Shown: piece by piece, positions 51,292-60,001 of the stretch
Numbering within the stretch: position 1 is the first letter of the stretch
How the letters are laid out: the number at the start of each line of letters is the position of its first letter
Origin: Azospirillum brasilense
GTDB taxonomy: Bacteria > Pseudomonadota > Alphaproteobacteria > Azospirillales > Azospirillaceae
Length of the DNA stretch: 64,000 nt
Assembly: GCF_005222205.1 (NCBI RefSeq)
Contig: NZ_CP032346.1
Coordinates: 124,001 to 188,000 of the forward strand
Reading direction: 5' to 3'
The notes under the pieces: generated by a model
Database searches by the model: none
What the model was told of the DNA's origin: nothing
The model's input: the letters and a program-made list of their open reading frames with translations, nothing else
Program-made: the position numbers and the translations under genes

Positions 51292-52737
51292 ATGGCCCCC
51301 ATGACGGGCCTGGGGCGCGCCGTTTCGGCTCTCCTCCTGTCCGGCACCCTGTTGTGCTGTGCGCCTTTGCAAGCGGACCCGCGGGCGGATGAGGCGCCAT
51401 GGCTGCCCGTCTCGCAGGTCATGGCCGAGCTGGCCCGGAACCCGGACTTCGTGGAGGCCCTGTACCGGCGCCTCGGGCGCGATCCGAAGGCGGGCGGCAT
51501 TCTCGGGCCGGACGAGATCAAGCGGCTGCGCGAGATGATCCTCGGCAAGGATTTCGAGGGGTTGGACCGGTTTCCCGGGCTGACGGTGCAGGGAATGGGC
51601 CGGTCCGTGCGGCTCGCCGGGGCGGTGATGGACCGGTCCGGCGACGATGGCCTCGCTCCGGAGGCCGCGACGGCCGGGGAAGCGGTCGAGGAGGAATTGG
51701 GCATCCCTGCCGCCGGCACCCCTCCGGCGCCGGATGCCTATCTGCGCCCGCTGGGCTTCGGGCTGGAAGTCGGCGACCGTGTCGATCCCGCGCTGGCCGA
51801 GCGCTACGCCGACGGCCTGCGTTTGGCCGAGCTGCTCAACCGCCTCTCCCTGAACCCGCCGGACGGCGGGGAGCGCCACCGGGTCGCCCTTGACGGCCAA
51901 ACTGACGGCCAAACGCTGGACACGCCCCGCGCCCTGATGGAAGCCCTGGTGCGGAGCGGTCACGACGTGGAGGTCCGCGATTCGCGTTACTTCGCCAATT
52001 TCGGCGACCTGATCTATCAGGGCCGCGACGTCCTGACGCCGTTCTGGATCGACACCCAGTTGCCGGTCCCCGGGACCGACCGCAACCTTCTGGTTCCGGT
52101 CAGCCATTCCCAGCACGAACTCGTCGTCCGTGGCCCGGTGGTCAACGCGGACCTGTCCTTCTATTTCGGAATCGACGGCCAGGCCGTGTTCCGCCCGAGC
52201 GTGACGCGCGATCAGGCCTGGGTCATGGGCAGGGTGGCGCACCGCTACCGCGGGGAGGAGGCGATGGAGGTGATCCGCCTCGCCGGCGCCATCCTGCGCG
52301 CCTACGACGCGGTCAAGCGGCGCCATCCGGAGCTGCCGTTCGGCGGCTACTTCGCGCTGGGCGTCTGCAACGACGTGAACGCGATGATCGAGCTGCGCAT
52401 GCGGGGCGAGACGACCCTGTTCCCGCTGACGCTCGATCCGCAATTCTTCACGGACGAGGGGGAGGTCGGCCGGCTCGCCGAGGCCCTGCCGTTGGACAGC
52501 CGCTGGCGGGCGGCGGCGGACCCGCGGCGCATTCTGGGGTCCCTCCCGGTGGAGGACCTCGCCGCGCTCCCCCTCCCGTCGCTGCGGGAGGATTTGGAGA
52601 AGGTCCGCGCGGCGTGGGAGAGCGGCCGGCTTCCACGGTCGGATATCGGCGACCTCGCCCTTCTGGGTGCCGTGGCGGCCGGAATCCTCGCTGCCGGCCT
52701 GTGGTCCGCTCGCCGATGGTCCGTTCGGCGGCGCTGA
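51292..52737 (+). CDS. Exported protein with C-terminal membrane anchor, partner of the lipoprotein hydrolase
   Basis: I do not recognise the family. The 481-residue protein has an N-terminal signal (GRAVSALLLSGTLLCCAPLQ), a long globular middle region (for example YFANFGDLIYQGRDVLTPFW, LVPVSHSQHELVVRGPVVNA, GGYFALGVCNDVNAMIELRM) and one transmembrane helix at the extreme C-terminus (LALLGAVAAGILAAGLWSAR) followed by RRWSVRRR, so it is tethered to the inner membrane facing the periplasm. A 12-bp in-frame tandem duplication gives DGQTDGQT near residue 203. It starts two bases after the hydrolase stop (ATG 51292, or ATG 51301), so the two are translationally linked. Confidence 0.75.
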   Translation: MAPMTGLGRAVSALLLSGTLLCCAPLQADPRADEAPWLPVSQVMAELARNPDFVEALYRRLGRDPKAGGILGPDEIKRLREMILGKDFEGLDRFPGLTVQGMGRSVRLAGAVMDRSGDDGLAPEAATAGEAVEEELGIPAAGTPPAPDAYLRPLGFGLEVGDRVDPALAERYADGLRLAELLNRLSLNPPDGGERHRVALDGQTDGQTLDTPRALMEALVRSGHDVEVRDSRYFANFGDLIYQGRDVLTPFWIDTQLPVPGTDRNLLVPVSHSQHELVVRGPVVNADLSFYFGIDGQAVFRPSVTRDQAWVMGRVAHRYRGEEAMEVIRLAGAILRAYDAVKRRHPELPFGGYFALGVCNDVNAMIELRMRGETTLFPLTLDPQFFTDEGEVGRLAEALPLDSRWRAAADPRRILGSLPVEDLAALPLPSLREDLEKVRAAWESGRLPRSDIGDLALLGAVAAGILAAGLWSARRWSVRRR

Positions 52738-52756
52738 CCCGGATTGCCGGTCGGTG

Positions 52757-53587
52757 TCACCCCGTGGGCCACTGCAGCTCCGGAATGACCTTCAACGGGT
52801 AGTTGGGATTCTCGTAGCCGTCCGGGTCCTGGCGCTTGGGCAGCTTCACGGCTTCCCTGGGCAGCTCTTCGTAGGGGATGTGGTCGAGCATGTGGCGGAT
52901 GATGTTCAGGCGCGCCCGCCGCTTGTCGTCCGACCGCGCGACGAACCACGGCGCCCAGGCGGTGTCGGTCTCGGCGAACATGTCGTCGCGGGCGCGCGAA
53001 TAGTCGTACCAGTGGCCGTAGGACTTCAAATCCATCGGTGACAGCTTCCAGATCTTCCGCCCATCGTTGATCCGTGCCTGCAGACGGCGCGTCTGCTCCT
53101 TCGGACTGACTTCGAGCCAGTATTTCAGCAGAATCACCCCGGACTCGATGATGGCCTTCTCCACTTGCGGAACGGCGTCGAGAAACCGCTTCGCCTGTTC
53201 CTCGGTGCAGAAGCCCATCACCCGCTCGACCCCGGCGCGGTTGTACCAGCTCCGATCGAAGATGACGACTTCCCCGGCGGCCGGCAGATGGGGGATGTAG
53301 CGCTGGATGTACATTTGCGACTTCTCGCGCTCGGTCGGGGTCGGCAAGGCGACGACGCGGAACACGCGCGGGCTCACGCGCTCCGTGATGGCCTTGATGG
53401 TTCCGCCTTTGCCGGCGGTGTCGCGCCCTTCGAAGACGACACAGACCTTCACGCCTTTGTGGACAACCCACTGTTGCAGCTTCACCAGTTCGACATGAAG
53501 CTCCGCAAGCGCGCTTTCGTAGTCCCGCCGCTTGAGCTTTGGTTGCGCGCACTCCAGGCGATGGGTGGTCTTCAGTTTTTTCGCCAT
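52757..53587 (-). CDS. ppk2: Polyphosphate kinase 2 (single-domain PPK2)
   Basis: This 276-residue PPK2 transfers phosphate between polyphosphate and nucleoside diphosphates in the cytoplasm. Walker A is FEGRDTAGKGG (residues 52-62), Walker B is VVIFDRSWYNRAG (108-120), and the lid contains SPKEQTRRLQARINDGRKIWK (about 160-180). The length and the EVERVMGFC-like stretch (here GVERVMGFCTEEQ) fit the one-domain class. Three ATGs are close (53596, 53593, 53587). I use 53587 because GCGAGG lies about 9 bases upstream of it. It follows the small gene at 53678 by about 90 bases. Confidence 0.95.
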   Translation of the reverse strand: MAKKLKTTHRLECAQPKLKRRDYESALAELHVELVKLQQWVVHKGVKVCVVFEGRDTAGKGGTIKAITERVSPRVFRVVALPTPTEREKSQMYIQRYIPHLPAAGEVVIFDRSWYNRAGVERVMGFCTEEQAKRFLDAVPQVEKAIIESGVILLKYWLEVSPKEQTRRLQARINDGRKIWKLSPMDLKSYGHWYDYSRARDDMFAETDTAWAPWFVARSDDKRRARLNIIRHMLDHIPYEELPREAVKLPKRQDPDGYENPNYPLKVIPELQWPTG

Positions 53588-53677
53588 GCTCATCATCCTC
53601 GCGGACGGCTGTTCAGTGTGATCCGTGACGGGACTGACGTATCCTTGGACAGGCTCGGCGGCAGGCTCAGCGGATGG

Positions 53678-53929
53678 TCATACACCGTCGATCCGGTTCT
53701 GGAGTTCGAGCAGGATTTCCTGTTCGAGGTCCGCGATGAGATCGCGGCACGCACCGGTGCGTTTCGAGCGTCGGCCGCCGTTCGACGCCTCCCATCCCCG
53801 CAAAATTTCGACGGCTTCTCCGTAATCCTCACAGAGGCTGCGAAAGAACCGGTTGTCGGCGCTGTGTTGTTTGATCACCCCCTCCAAGTCCGGAAATCGC
53901 TCCACGACGTGCCGTAGCTTGTCGGACAT
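53678..53929 (-). CDS. Small protein, 83 residues, upstream of ppk2
   Basis: This short, mostly helical acidic protein (DKLRHVVERFPDLEGVIKQH, RFFRSLCEDYGEAVEILRGW) has a charged C-terminal helix (RDLIADLEQEILLELQNRI). It resembles the short helical proteins that often accompany stress genes. I cannot name a family. ATG 53929 has GGGGAG 9 bases upstream. It is the first gene of the probable ppk2 unit and has the TACCGTAAC motif (54049-54057) 120 bases upstream. Confidence 0.65.
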   Translation of the reverse strand: MSDKLRHVVERFPDLEGVIKQHSADNRFFRSLCEDYGEAVEILRGWEASNGGRRSKRTGACRDLIADLEQEILLELQNRIDGV

Positions 53930-54434
53930 GGGCTGGTCTCCCCGGTTCCGGAAGAACGCCGGGCTGCCTGCCTTTGATCCGGGCTTTGCCCCAGGGCAAC
54001 CTGCACCGGGTTGCCCGCCGGCTTGAAGGGTGAAACGGTTGGCTTTGATACCGTAACAGGTAAACAGAACGGATTCCCGTGCCACACGAAAAGATGACTG
54101 GCTATGATTCCGAACGAAGTAACGCAGCCAAGGCGTGGGCGTAAAGCACTTATACCGTCAGTAAGTGTTCCAGTCGCCATTTCTTTGGCTTAAAATGCCT
54201 CATGCCCTTGTCATGCGCATTTTCTGCAATGATCGTGCTCACCGTTCATGTGGAAAAATCCTATTTGCATTCGAATGAATTTATCGATGTTGTGCGATGC
54301 GCGTCCTGATCATGGCGCCTGCGGCTTCGGGGGCTTGGCTGGTATCGGCCGTTCAGGCATGGGCCGCGTGATGCAGCAACCGCTTTGCCTTGTTGGCACG
54401 GCTGCCGGATGGACCTAACGGATGGAGGGCGCTC
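53930..54434. other. 505-base divergent regulatory region
   Basis: No gene was recognised. It contains the GATACCGTAAC motif (54047-54057), a partial TATACCGTCAG (54151), a 10-bp palindrome CATTCGAATG (54268-54277) and an AT-rich tract (54185-54300). The ppk2 unit leaves to the left and the TolB/TPR gene to the right. Confidence 0.55.
54047..54057. promoter_or_regulatory. GTTACSGTAAC-type motif upstream of the ppk2 unit and TolB/TPR gene
   Basis: GATACCGTAAC matches 10 of 11 positions of GTTACSGTAAC. It lies 118 bases upstream of the small gene before ppk2 (minus strand) and about 380 bases upstream of the TolB/TPR gene. Confidence 0.5.
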
Positions 54435-56321
54435 GTGCTTCACGCCTCCGACGACCCGCAGACCGCCAAATTATCCGCCTCCGCCATCACCGCACCGCTC
54501 ATCGATGCGGCGCTGGCGCGCGTTCTGGCCAGCCGCAGCCTGCGTGGCTCCGCCCGTGGACGCCGCTTTCTGCAATTCATCGTGCAGGAGACCCTGGCTG
54601 GACGCGCCAAGCGCATCAAGGCCTACACCATCGCCATGGATGTGTTCGACCGTGACGCCAGCTTCGATCCGCTGCTCGATCCGGTGGTCCGTATCCAGGC
54701 TGGCCGTCTTCGCCGCTCCCTGGAACATTATTATCTGACCGAAGGCGCCACCGACCCGCTTCGCATCGCCATTCCCAAGGGCGGCTACGTCCCCCAGTTC
54801 TCCCTGGCGCCGGTCGCGGCCGGGACCGACCTTCCGGACGAAGCGTCCGGCAAGGCTTCGGCGCCATCCCCTGACAGGCTGGCTCCGCTGCGCGCGTCTT
54901 TGCTCCATTGGCACGGCATCGACCGTCCGCTCCGCTGGCTGGCCGTCGCGGCCATGGTCACGATCCTGGCCGTGGTCGGTCTGGGGCTTTTCGTCGGGTG
55001 GCGCGGCATCGCTCCCGCCCCCTCGACGATCGCGTCGGAGCGCGCCGCGGCGCCCGCCGCGCCACAGCGAGCGGTGCGCGGACCGGCCCTGTTGGTTCTG
55101 CCCTTCGCCAACGGTTCCGGCGACCCGACGCTTGACCTCGTCGCCGACGGCATCACCGAGGACCTCGTCGCGGCGCTTATCCGCTTCGACGATTTTCTGG
55201 TCTTCGGCGCCGACACCAGCTTCCGCTACCCTTCGGCGCCGGCCCTGCGCGAGGCCGTGCCGACCACCCGCGTCGACTATTTGCTGAAGGGCAGCGTCGC
55301 TCAAACCGGTGATTACATCCAGGTCACGGCCACGCTGATCGCGGCCAAGGATCACCGCTACCTGTGGTCGGACAGTTTCCGTCGCGCCGTCACGCCGACC
55401 AGGCTGTTGGATCTGCGCCACGACATCGCCGTCCAGGTCGCCCGCACCCTGGCGCAATCGGACGGCGTGATCGAACGCGAGGAGGCGCGGTTGAACGAAC
55501 AGCACGCGCCACAGGACCTGTCGTCCTATGCCTGCCTTCTGCGCACCCGTCAATATTGGCGCCAGCTCAGCGCCGCCCTCCATGCCGAGGTGCGGGATTG
55601 TCTTGAACGGACGACCAGGAACGACCCCGGCTACCCGGAAGCCTGGGCAGCGCTCGCCATGGTCACCATCGACGAAGCCCGGCTCGGCTTCAACACCGGT
55701 CCGGCGCCCAGCAATCCGGTCGATGACGGGCTGCAACTGGCCGAGCGCGCGGTGTCGCTGGCTCCGGACAGCGCGTTTTCCCATCAGGCACTCGGGCTTG
55801 CCTGGTGGATGCGCCGCGAGCCGCAGCGCAGCATCGCCGCGTACGAACGGGCGCTCGCGCTCAACCCGAACGACAGCGCGATCCTCGCCGACCTGGGGCG
55901 TTGCTACAGCCTGACCGGTGACTGGGAGCGCGGAATTCCGCTGATCCGCGAGGCCTTCACGCGCAACCCGGCGCAGCCGAGCTGGTACCGCATCGTGATC
56001 GCCACCTATCATTACGTGAACGGCCGCTACGACGACGCGCTCGAGGAGATGCGGCGGGCCAATCTGGGGCGCGAGGTCATTCTCGGCCATGTCGCGCTGG
56101 CGATGATACACGGCCAGACCGGAAACCGGGCCGAGGCGGCGAAGGCGGTCTCCGAGATCCTGCGGCTCGACCCGAATTTCCCGGTCAAGGCGATCCCTGA
56201 ATTCGAACGACGCAACATCCACCCGGACACCATCGTCCGGATCGTTGACGGCCTCCGCAAGGCCGGTCTTGCCATTCCGCCGCCGCAGATGGCCGACGGC
56301 GAGCGGCGCTCAGCGCCGTGA
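54435..56321 (+). CDS. TolB-like/TPR protein with winged-helix-like N-terminus
   Basis: This 628-residue membrane-anchored regulator-like protein has an N-terminal domain (about 15-115; RRFLQFIVQETLAGRAKRIK, FDPLLDPVVRIQAGRLRRSL, RIAIPKGGYVPQF) like the ToxR/CadC-type domain seen before TolB/TPR modules. The I-x-x-P-K-G-G-Y-V-P end recalls the wing of OmpR-type DNA-binding domains. One transmembrane helix follows (LRWLAVAAMVTILAVVGLGL, near 170), then a TolB/FlgO-like periplasmic domain (about 215-340) and TPR repeats (about 380-610). GTG 54435 has GGAGGG five bases upstream. A TTG at 54390 is poorer. The topology suits a sensor that reads the periplasm and binds DNA. Confidence 0.78.
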   Translation: MLHASDDPQTAKLSASAITAPLIDAALARVLASRSLRGSARGRRFLQFIVQETLAGRAKRIKAYTIAMDVFDRDASFDPLLDPVVRIQAGRLRRSLEHYYLTEGATDPLRIAIPKGGYVPQFSLAPVAAGTDLPDEASGKASAPSPDRLAPLRASLLHWHGIDRPLRWLAVAAMVTILAVVGLGLFVGWRGIAPAPSTIASERAAAPAAPQRAVRGPALLVLPFANGSGDPTLDLVADGITEDLVAALIRFDDFLVFGADTSFRYPSAPALREAVPTTRVDYLLKGSVAQTGDYIQVTATLIAAKDHRYLWSDSFRRAVTPTRLLDLRHDIAVQVARTLAQSDGVIEREEARLNEQHAPQDLSSYACLLRTRQYWRQLSAALHAEVRDCLERTTRNDPGYPEAWAALAMVTIDEARLGFNTGPAPSNPVDDGLQLAERAVSLAPDSAFSHQALGLAWWMRREPQRSIAAYERALALNPNDSAILADLGRCYSLTGDWERGIPLIREAFTRNPAQPSWYRIVIATYHYVNGRYDDALEEMRRANLGREVILGHVALAMIHGQTGNRAEAAKAVSEILRLDPNFPVKAIPEFERRNIHPDTIVRIVDGLRKAGLAIPPPQMADGERRSAP

Positions 56322-56510
56322 CGCGACGCTGCGCCGCCGCCGCATTCCTGGAAACGGCCGCAAGCCGCCTCCGAACGCCTCCGCTCCGTGGTGGAGTCCG
56401 TCGGGCAAGGGGACGGACATGAGGAGGAGCCGGCTCAGCGAGGAACGGATCATGGGAATCCCGCGGGAACGGGAAGCGGGCGGCCACGGCGGCGGTCCGC
56501 CCGCTTCGGA

Positions 56511-57689
56511 TCAGAAGGCCGCGCGGAACAGGTCCTGGAAGTCCGGCTCGCTGGTGTGGCGCGGATTCCAGCGGTTGTAGTCGGCCGCATAGCTGCGCCG
56601 GGCCATCTCGTCCAGCCGATCCTCGGTCACGCCCACATCGCGCAGGCGCGGCGGAATGCCGAGATCGGCGCACAGCGTCCGCAGGCCGTCCACGGCGACC
56701 TCCGCCGCCCGCTCCTGGGACAGGCCGGCGGTGTCCATCCCCAGGATCCCGGCGACCCGGGCCATGCGCTCCGGCTTGGCCGGCGCGTTGAAGGCCGCCG
56801 CGTAGGGCAGGCAGACCGCGTTGGCGAGGCCGTGCGGAACGGGGAAGAGGGCGCCGACCGACATCGCCATGCAATGCACGTTGCCGAGGCCGGTGACGCC
56901 GAAGGACATCGCTGCCAGCGCCGACCCGCACAGCATGTCCAGCGCCGCCGGAACGTTGGTCCGGTCGGCGACGAAGGGGCGGATGCTTCCGGCGATCAGC
57001 GTCATCGCGTGCAGGTTCACGGCGTCGGAAAAGACCGTCGCCCGCTTGGACAGGTAGGATTCGAAGGCGTGCACGAAGGCGTCGATCCCCGCATGCGCGG
57101 CGACATGGGCCGGCATGGAGCCGACCGCGAGGGGATCGAGGATGGCGACCTGCGCCGGGCTGAAGGCCGCGTGGCGGATGGCCATCTTGGTCTTGCGTTC
57201 GGTGTCGGTGATGACGCAGGCCCCCGACACCTCCGACCCGGTGCCGGCGGTGGTCGGCACGGCGATCAGCGGCAGCGGGCGGATCGCGAACTTCTCGATC
57301 CCCTCATAATCGGCGATCCGGCCGCCGTTGGTCATCAGGATGCCCACCGCCTTCGCCACGTCGATGGTGCTTCCCCCGCCGATGGCCAGCAGCGCCTGGG
57401 CGTCCTGCTCCCGGCAGCGTTCGAAGGCGGCCTGCACCGTCCGGTCGCCCGGTTCCGGCTCGATGCCGGTGAAGACGGACAGGGCGACGCCGTTGCCGGT
57501 CAGAAGCGCCTCGATCCGGCGGAAGATGACGCTGTCGGCCAGGGCCGGGTCCAGCAGGACGAACAGGCGTGTGGCGTTCCATTCGCGCAGGACGTCGGGA
57601 AGCTGCTCGTGCGCCCCGACGCCGAAGAGGATCTTCGTCGGGCAGGAGAAGGAGGAAACGGGGAAGGAGGACATGGCGGGGGAGGACAT
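56511..57689 (-). CDS. Iron-containing (group III) alcohol dehydrogenase
   Basis: This 392-residue NAD(P)-dependent alcohol dehydrogenase has a Rossmann-like N-terminus with IGGGSTIDVAKAVGILM (about 100-116) and PTTAGTGSEVSG (about 146-157). Metal ligands are Asp/His in AGIDAFVHAFESYLS (about 200-214), His in NVHCMAMSVG and His in VPHGLANAV (about 270-290). It lies 27 bases after the aldehyde dehydrogenase gene on the same strand. A 15-bp tandem duplication (57666-57695) spans its start, giving two in-phase ATGs (57689, 57674). GAGG favours 57689. Confidence 0.9.
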   Translation of the reverse strand: MSSPAMSSFPVSSFSCPTKILFGVGAHEQLPDVLREWNATRLFVLLDPALADSVIFRRIEALLTGNGVALSVFTGIEPEPGDRTVQAAFERCREQDAQALLAIGGGSTIDVAKAVGILMTNGGRIADYEGIEKFAIRPLPLIAVPTTAGTGSEVSGACVITDTERKTKMAIRHAAFSPAQVAILDPLAVGSMPAHVAAHAGIDAFVHAFESYLSKRATVFSDAVNLHAMTLIAGSIRPFVADRTNVPAALDMLCGSALAAMSFGVTGLGNVHCMAMSVGALFPVPHGLANAVCLPYAAAFNAPAKPERMARVAGILGMDTAGLSQERAAEVAVDGLRTLCADLGIPPRLRDVGVTEDRLDEMARRSYAADYNRWNPRHTSEPDFQDLFRAAF

Positions 57690-57695
57690 GGCGGG
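57666..57695. repeat. 15-bp tandem duplication across a start codon
   Basis: GGAGGACATGGCGGG at 57666-57680 is repeated exactly at 57681-57695. Each copy includes a CAT (ATG on the minus strand), so the iron alcohol dehydrogenase has two equivalent starts and the protein begins MSSPAMSSF. Confidence 0.93.
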
Positions 57696-57716
57696 GGCCT
57701 CGTGGTGCGGAAGGGC

Positions 57717-59186
57717 TCAGGAGCGGCGGGGCAGGGCGATGCGGGTGCAGATGTTCTTCACCTGCGTGTAGGACAGCAGCGCGTCGAGGCCCTTTTCACG
57801 CCCGAAGCCGGACTTGCGGTACCCGCCGAAGGGAAGCTCCACGCCGCCGCCGGCGCCGTAGCAGTTGATGAAGATCTGCCCCGCCTTGACGGTGCGGGCC
57901 AGCCAGTTGGTCGCGCCGACGTCGCGGCCCCAGATGCCGGCGACCAGCCCGTAGTCGGTCGCGTTGGCGAGCGCCGCCGCCTCCTCGACCTCGTCGAAGG
58001 GGAGGATGGTCAGGACCGGGCCGAAGATCTCCTCCCGATGGACGCGCATTTCCGGGCGCGCGCCGTCCAGCAGCGTCGGCGACACGAAGTTCCCGCGGCC
58101 GAGGTCGGCGCCGGGCAGGGGCGTCCCGCCGGTGATGACCTCCGCTCCCTCGTCGCGGGCGATGCCGATGTAGTCCAGCACCTTGCCTTGCTGGGCGCGG
58201 CTGACCAGCGGGCCGATGTCCGGGTTTTGCAGGCCGGGGCCGACCTTCAGGCCATGGCAGAGCGCCGCCAGCCGGTCGACCAGTTCGCGGTGCCGGGCGC
58301 GCTGCACCAGGACGCGCGACCCGGCCGAGCAGGTCTGGCCCGAGTTGGGAAAGGCCGCCTTCAGGAGCACCGGCACCGCGTCGTCGAGGTCGGCGTCGGC
58401 CAGCACGATGTTCGGCGACTTGCCGCCCAGCTCCAGCAGAACCGGGACGATGTTGTCCGCCGCCGTGCGCATCACCTGGGCGCCGGTCGCCACCGACCCG
58501 GTGAAGACGACCAGATTGACGCCGGGGTGCGCGGCGAGGGCGTAACCCGCCTCCTGCCCGAGGCCCGGAACGACGTTCAGAACGCCGGGGGGCAGCCCCT
58601 CCTCGTGGCAGATGCGGGTCAGCTCCAGCACGCTGAGGCAGGCCAGCTCGGCCGGCTTCAGGACCACCGTGTTGCCGGTCGCCAGCGCCGGCGCCAGCCC
58701 GCGGGAGGCGATCTGCAACGGGTAGTTCCAGGGGACGATCTGCGCCGTCACGCCCAGCGGCTCGCGCACCGTGAAGTCGGCGTAGTCGGGGCCGAGCGGG
58801 ATGGAGCTGCCCAGCACCTTGTCCGCGACGCCGGCGTAATACTCGAAGAAGCGCGCTGCGGCGACCGCGTCGGCCTGGGCCTGGGCCAGCGGCTTGCCGG
58901 TGTCCTGGCTTTCGATGCGGGCGAGGCGGTCCTGCTCCTCCAGGATGCGGCGGGCGATGGCGTGGAGGACGCGGCCGCGCTGCACCGGCACGCAATCGGC
59001 CCAGCCCGGCAGCGCCGCCTGCGCGGCCCGCACGGCCTCGTCGATGTCCGACGCGCCGCCGCGGGCGATGCGCGCGAGGACGGCGCCGTCGGCGGGATCG
59101 AGGATCTCCAGCGTCTCGCGCGAATGGGCCGGGCGCCATTGGCCGTCGATGAAGCAGTCGTAGGAAGGCAGGGACATGGTGGGCAT
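57717..59186 (-). CDS. NAD(P)-dependent aldehyde dehydrogenase
   Basis: This 489-residue aldehyde dehydrogenase of the betaine-aldehyde/short-chain type oxidises an aldehyde to the acid. The cofactor-binding VPWNYPLQIASRGLAPALAT lies near 155-174, the general base Glu is in LELGGKSPNIV (about 257-267), and the catalytic Cys is in NSGQTCSAGSRVL (about 288-300). Terminal ELPFGGYRKSGFGREKG is standard. Starts ATG 59186 and 59177 are both possible and lack a clear ribosome site. Next to the alcohol dehydrogenase it would complete a two-step oxidation of an alcohol imported by the upstream ABC system. Confidence 0.92.
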   Translation of the reverse strand: MPTMSLPSYDCFIDGQWRPAHSRETLEILDPADGAVLARIARGGASDIDEAVRAAQAALPGWADCVPVQRGRVLHAIARRILEEQDRLARIESQDTGKPLAQAQADAVAAARFFEYYAGVADKVLGSSIPLGPDYADFTVREPLGVTAQIVPWNYPLQIASRGLAPALATGNTVVLKPAELACLSVLELTRICHEEGLPPGVLNVVPGLGQEAGYALAAHPGVNLVVFTGSVATGAQVMRTAADNIVPVLLELGGKSPNIVLADADLDDAVPVLLKAAFPNSGQTCSAGSRVLVQRARHRELVDRLAALCHGLKVGPGLQNPDIGPLVSRAQQGKVLDYIGIARDEGAEVITGGTPLPGADLGRGNFVSPTLLDGARPEMRVHREEIFGPVLTILPFDEVEEAAALANATDYGLVAGIWGRDVGATNWLARTVKAGQIFINCYGAGGGVELPFGGYRKSGFGREKGLDALLSYTQVKNICTRIALPRRS

Positions 59187-59207
59187 CCGAATTTGGAGTG
59201 TGGCTGG

Positions 59208-59275
59208 GCCGCCGGTCGGCGGCCGATTGGGACAGGCGCCGCCGGTCGGCGGCCGATTGGGACAGGCGCCGCCGG

Positions 59276-59282
<7 letters not shown>
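59208..59282. repeat. 30-bp tandem repeat, two and a half copies
   Basis: A 30-bp unit beginning GCCGCCGGTCGGCGGCCGAT occurs at 59208-59237 and 59238-59267, with a partial third copy from 59268. Each unit contains a self-complementary GCCGCCGGTCGGCGGC, so RNA hairpins could form in the short space between livF and the aldehyde dehydrogenase gene. Confidence 0.9.

Positions 59283-59994
<712 letters not shown>

Positions 59995-60001
<7 letters not shown>

Noticed and set aside
59208..59267. CRISPR-like array
   Set aside because: The two 30-bp copies are directly adjacent with no spacers, so it is a simple tandem repeat.
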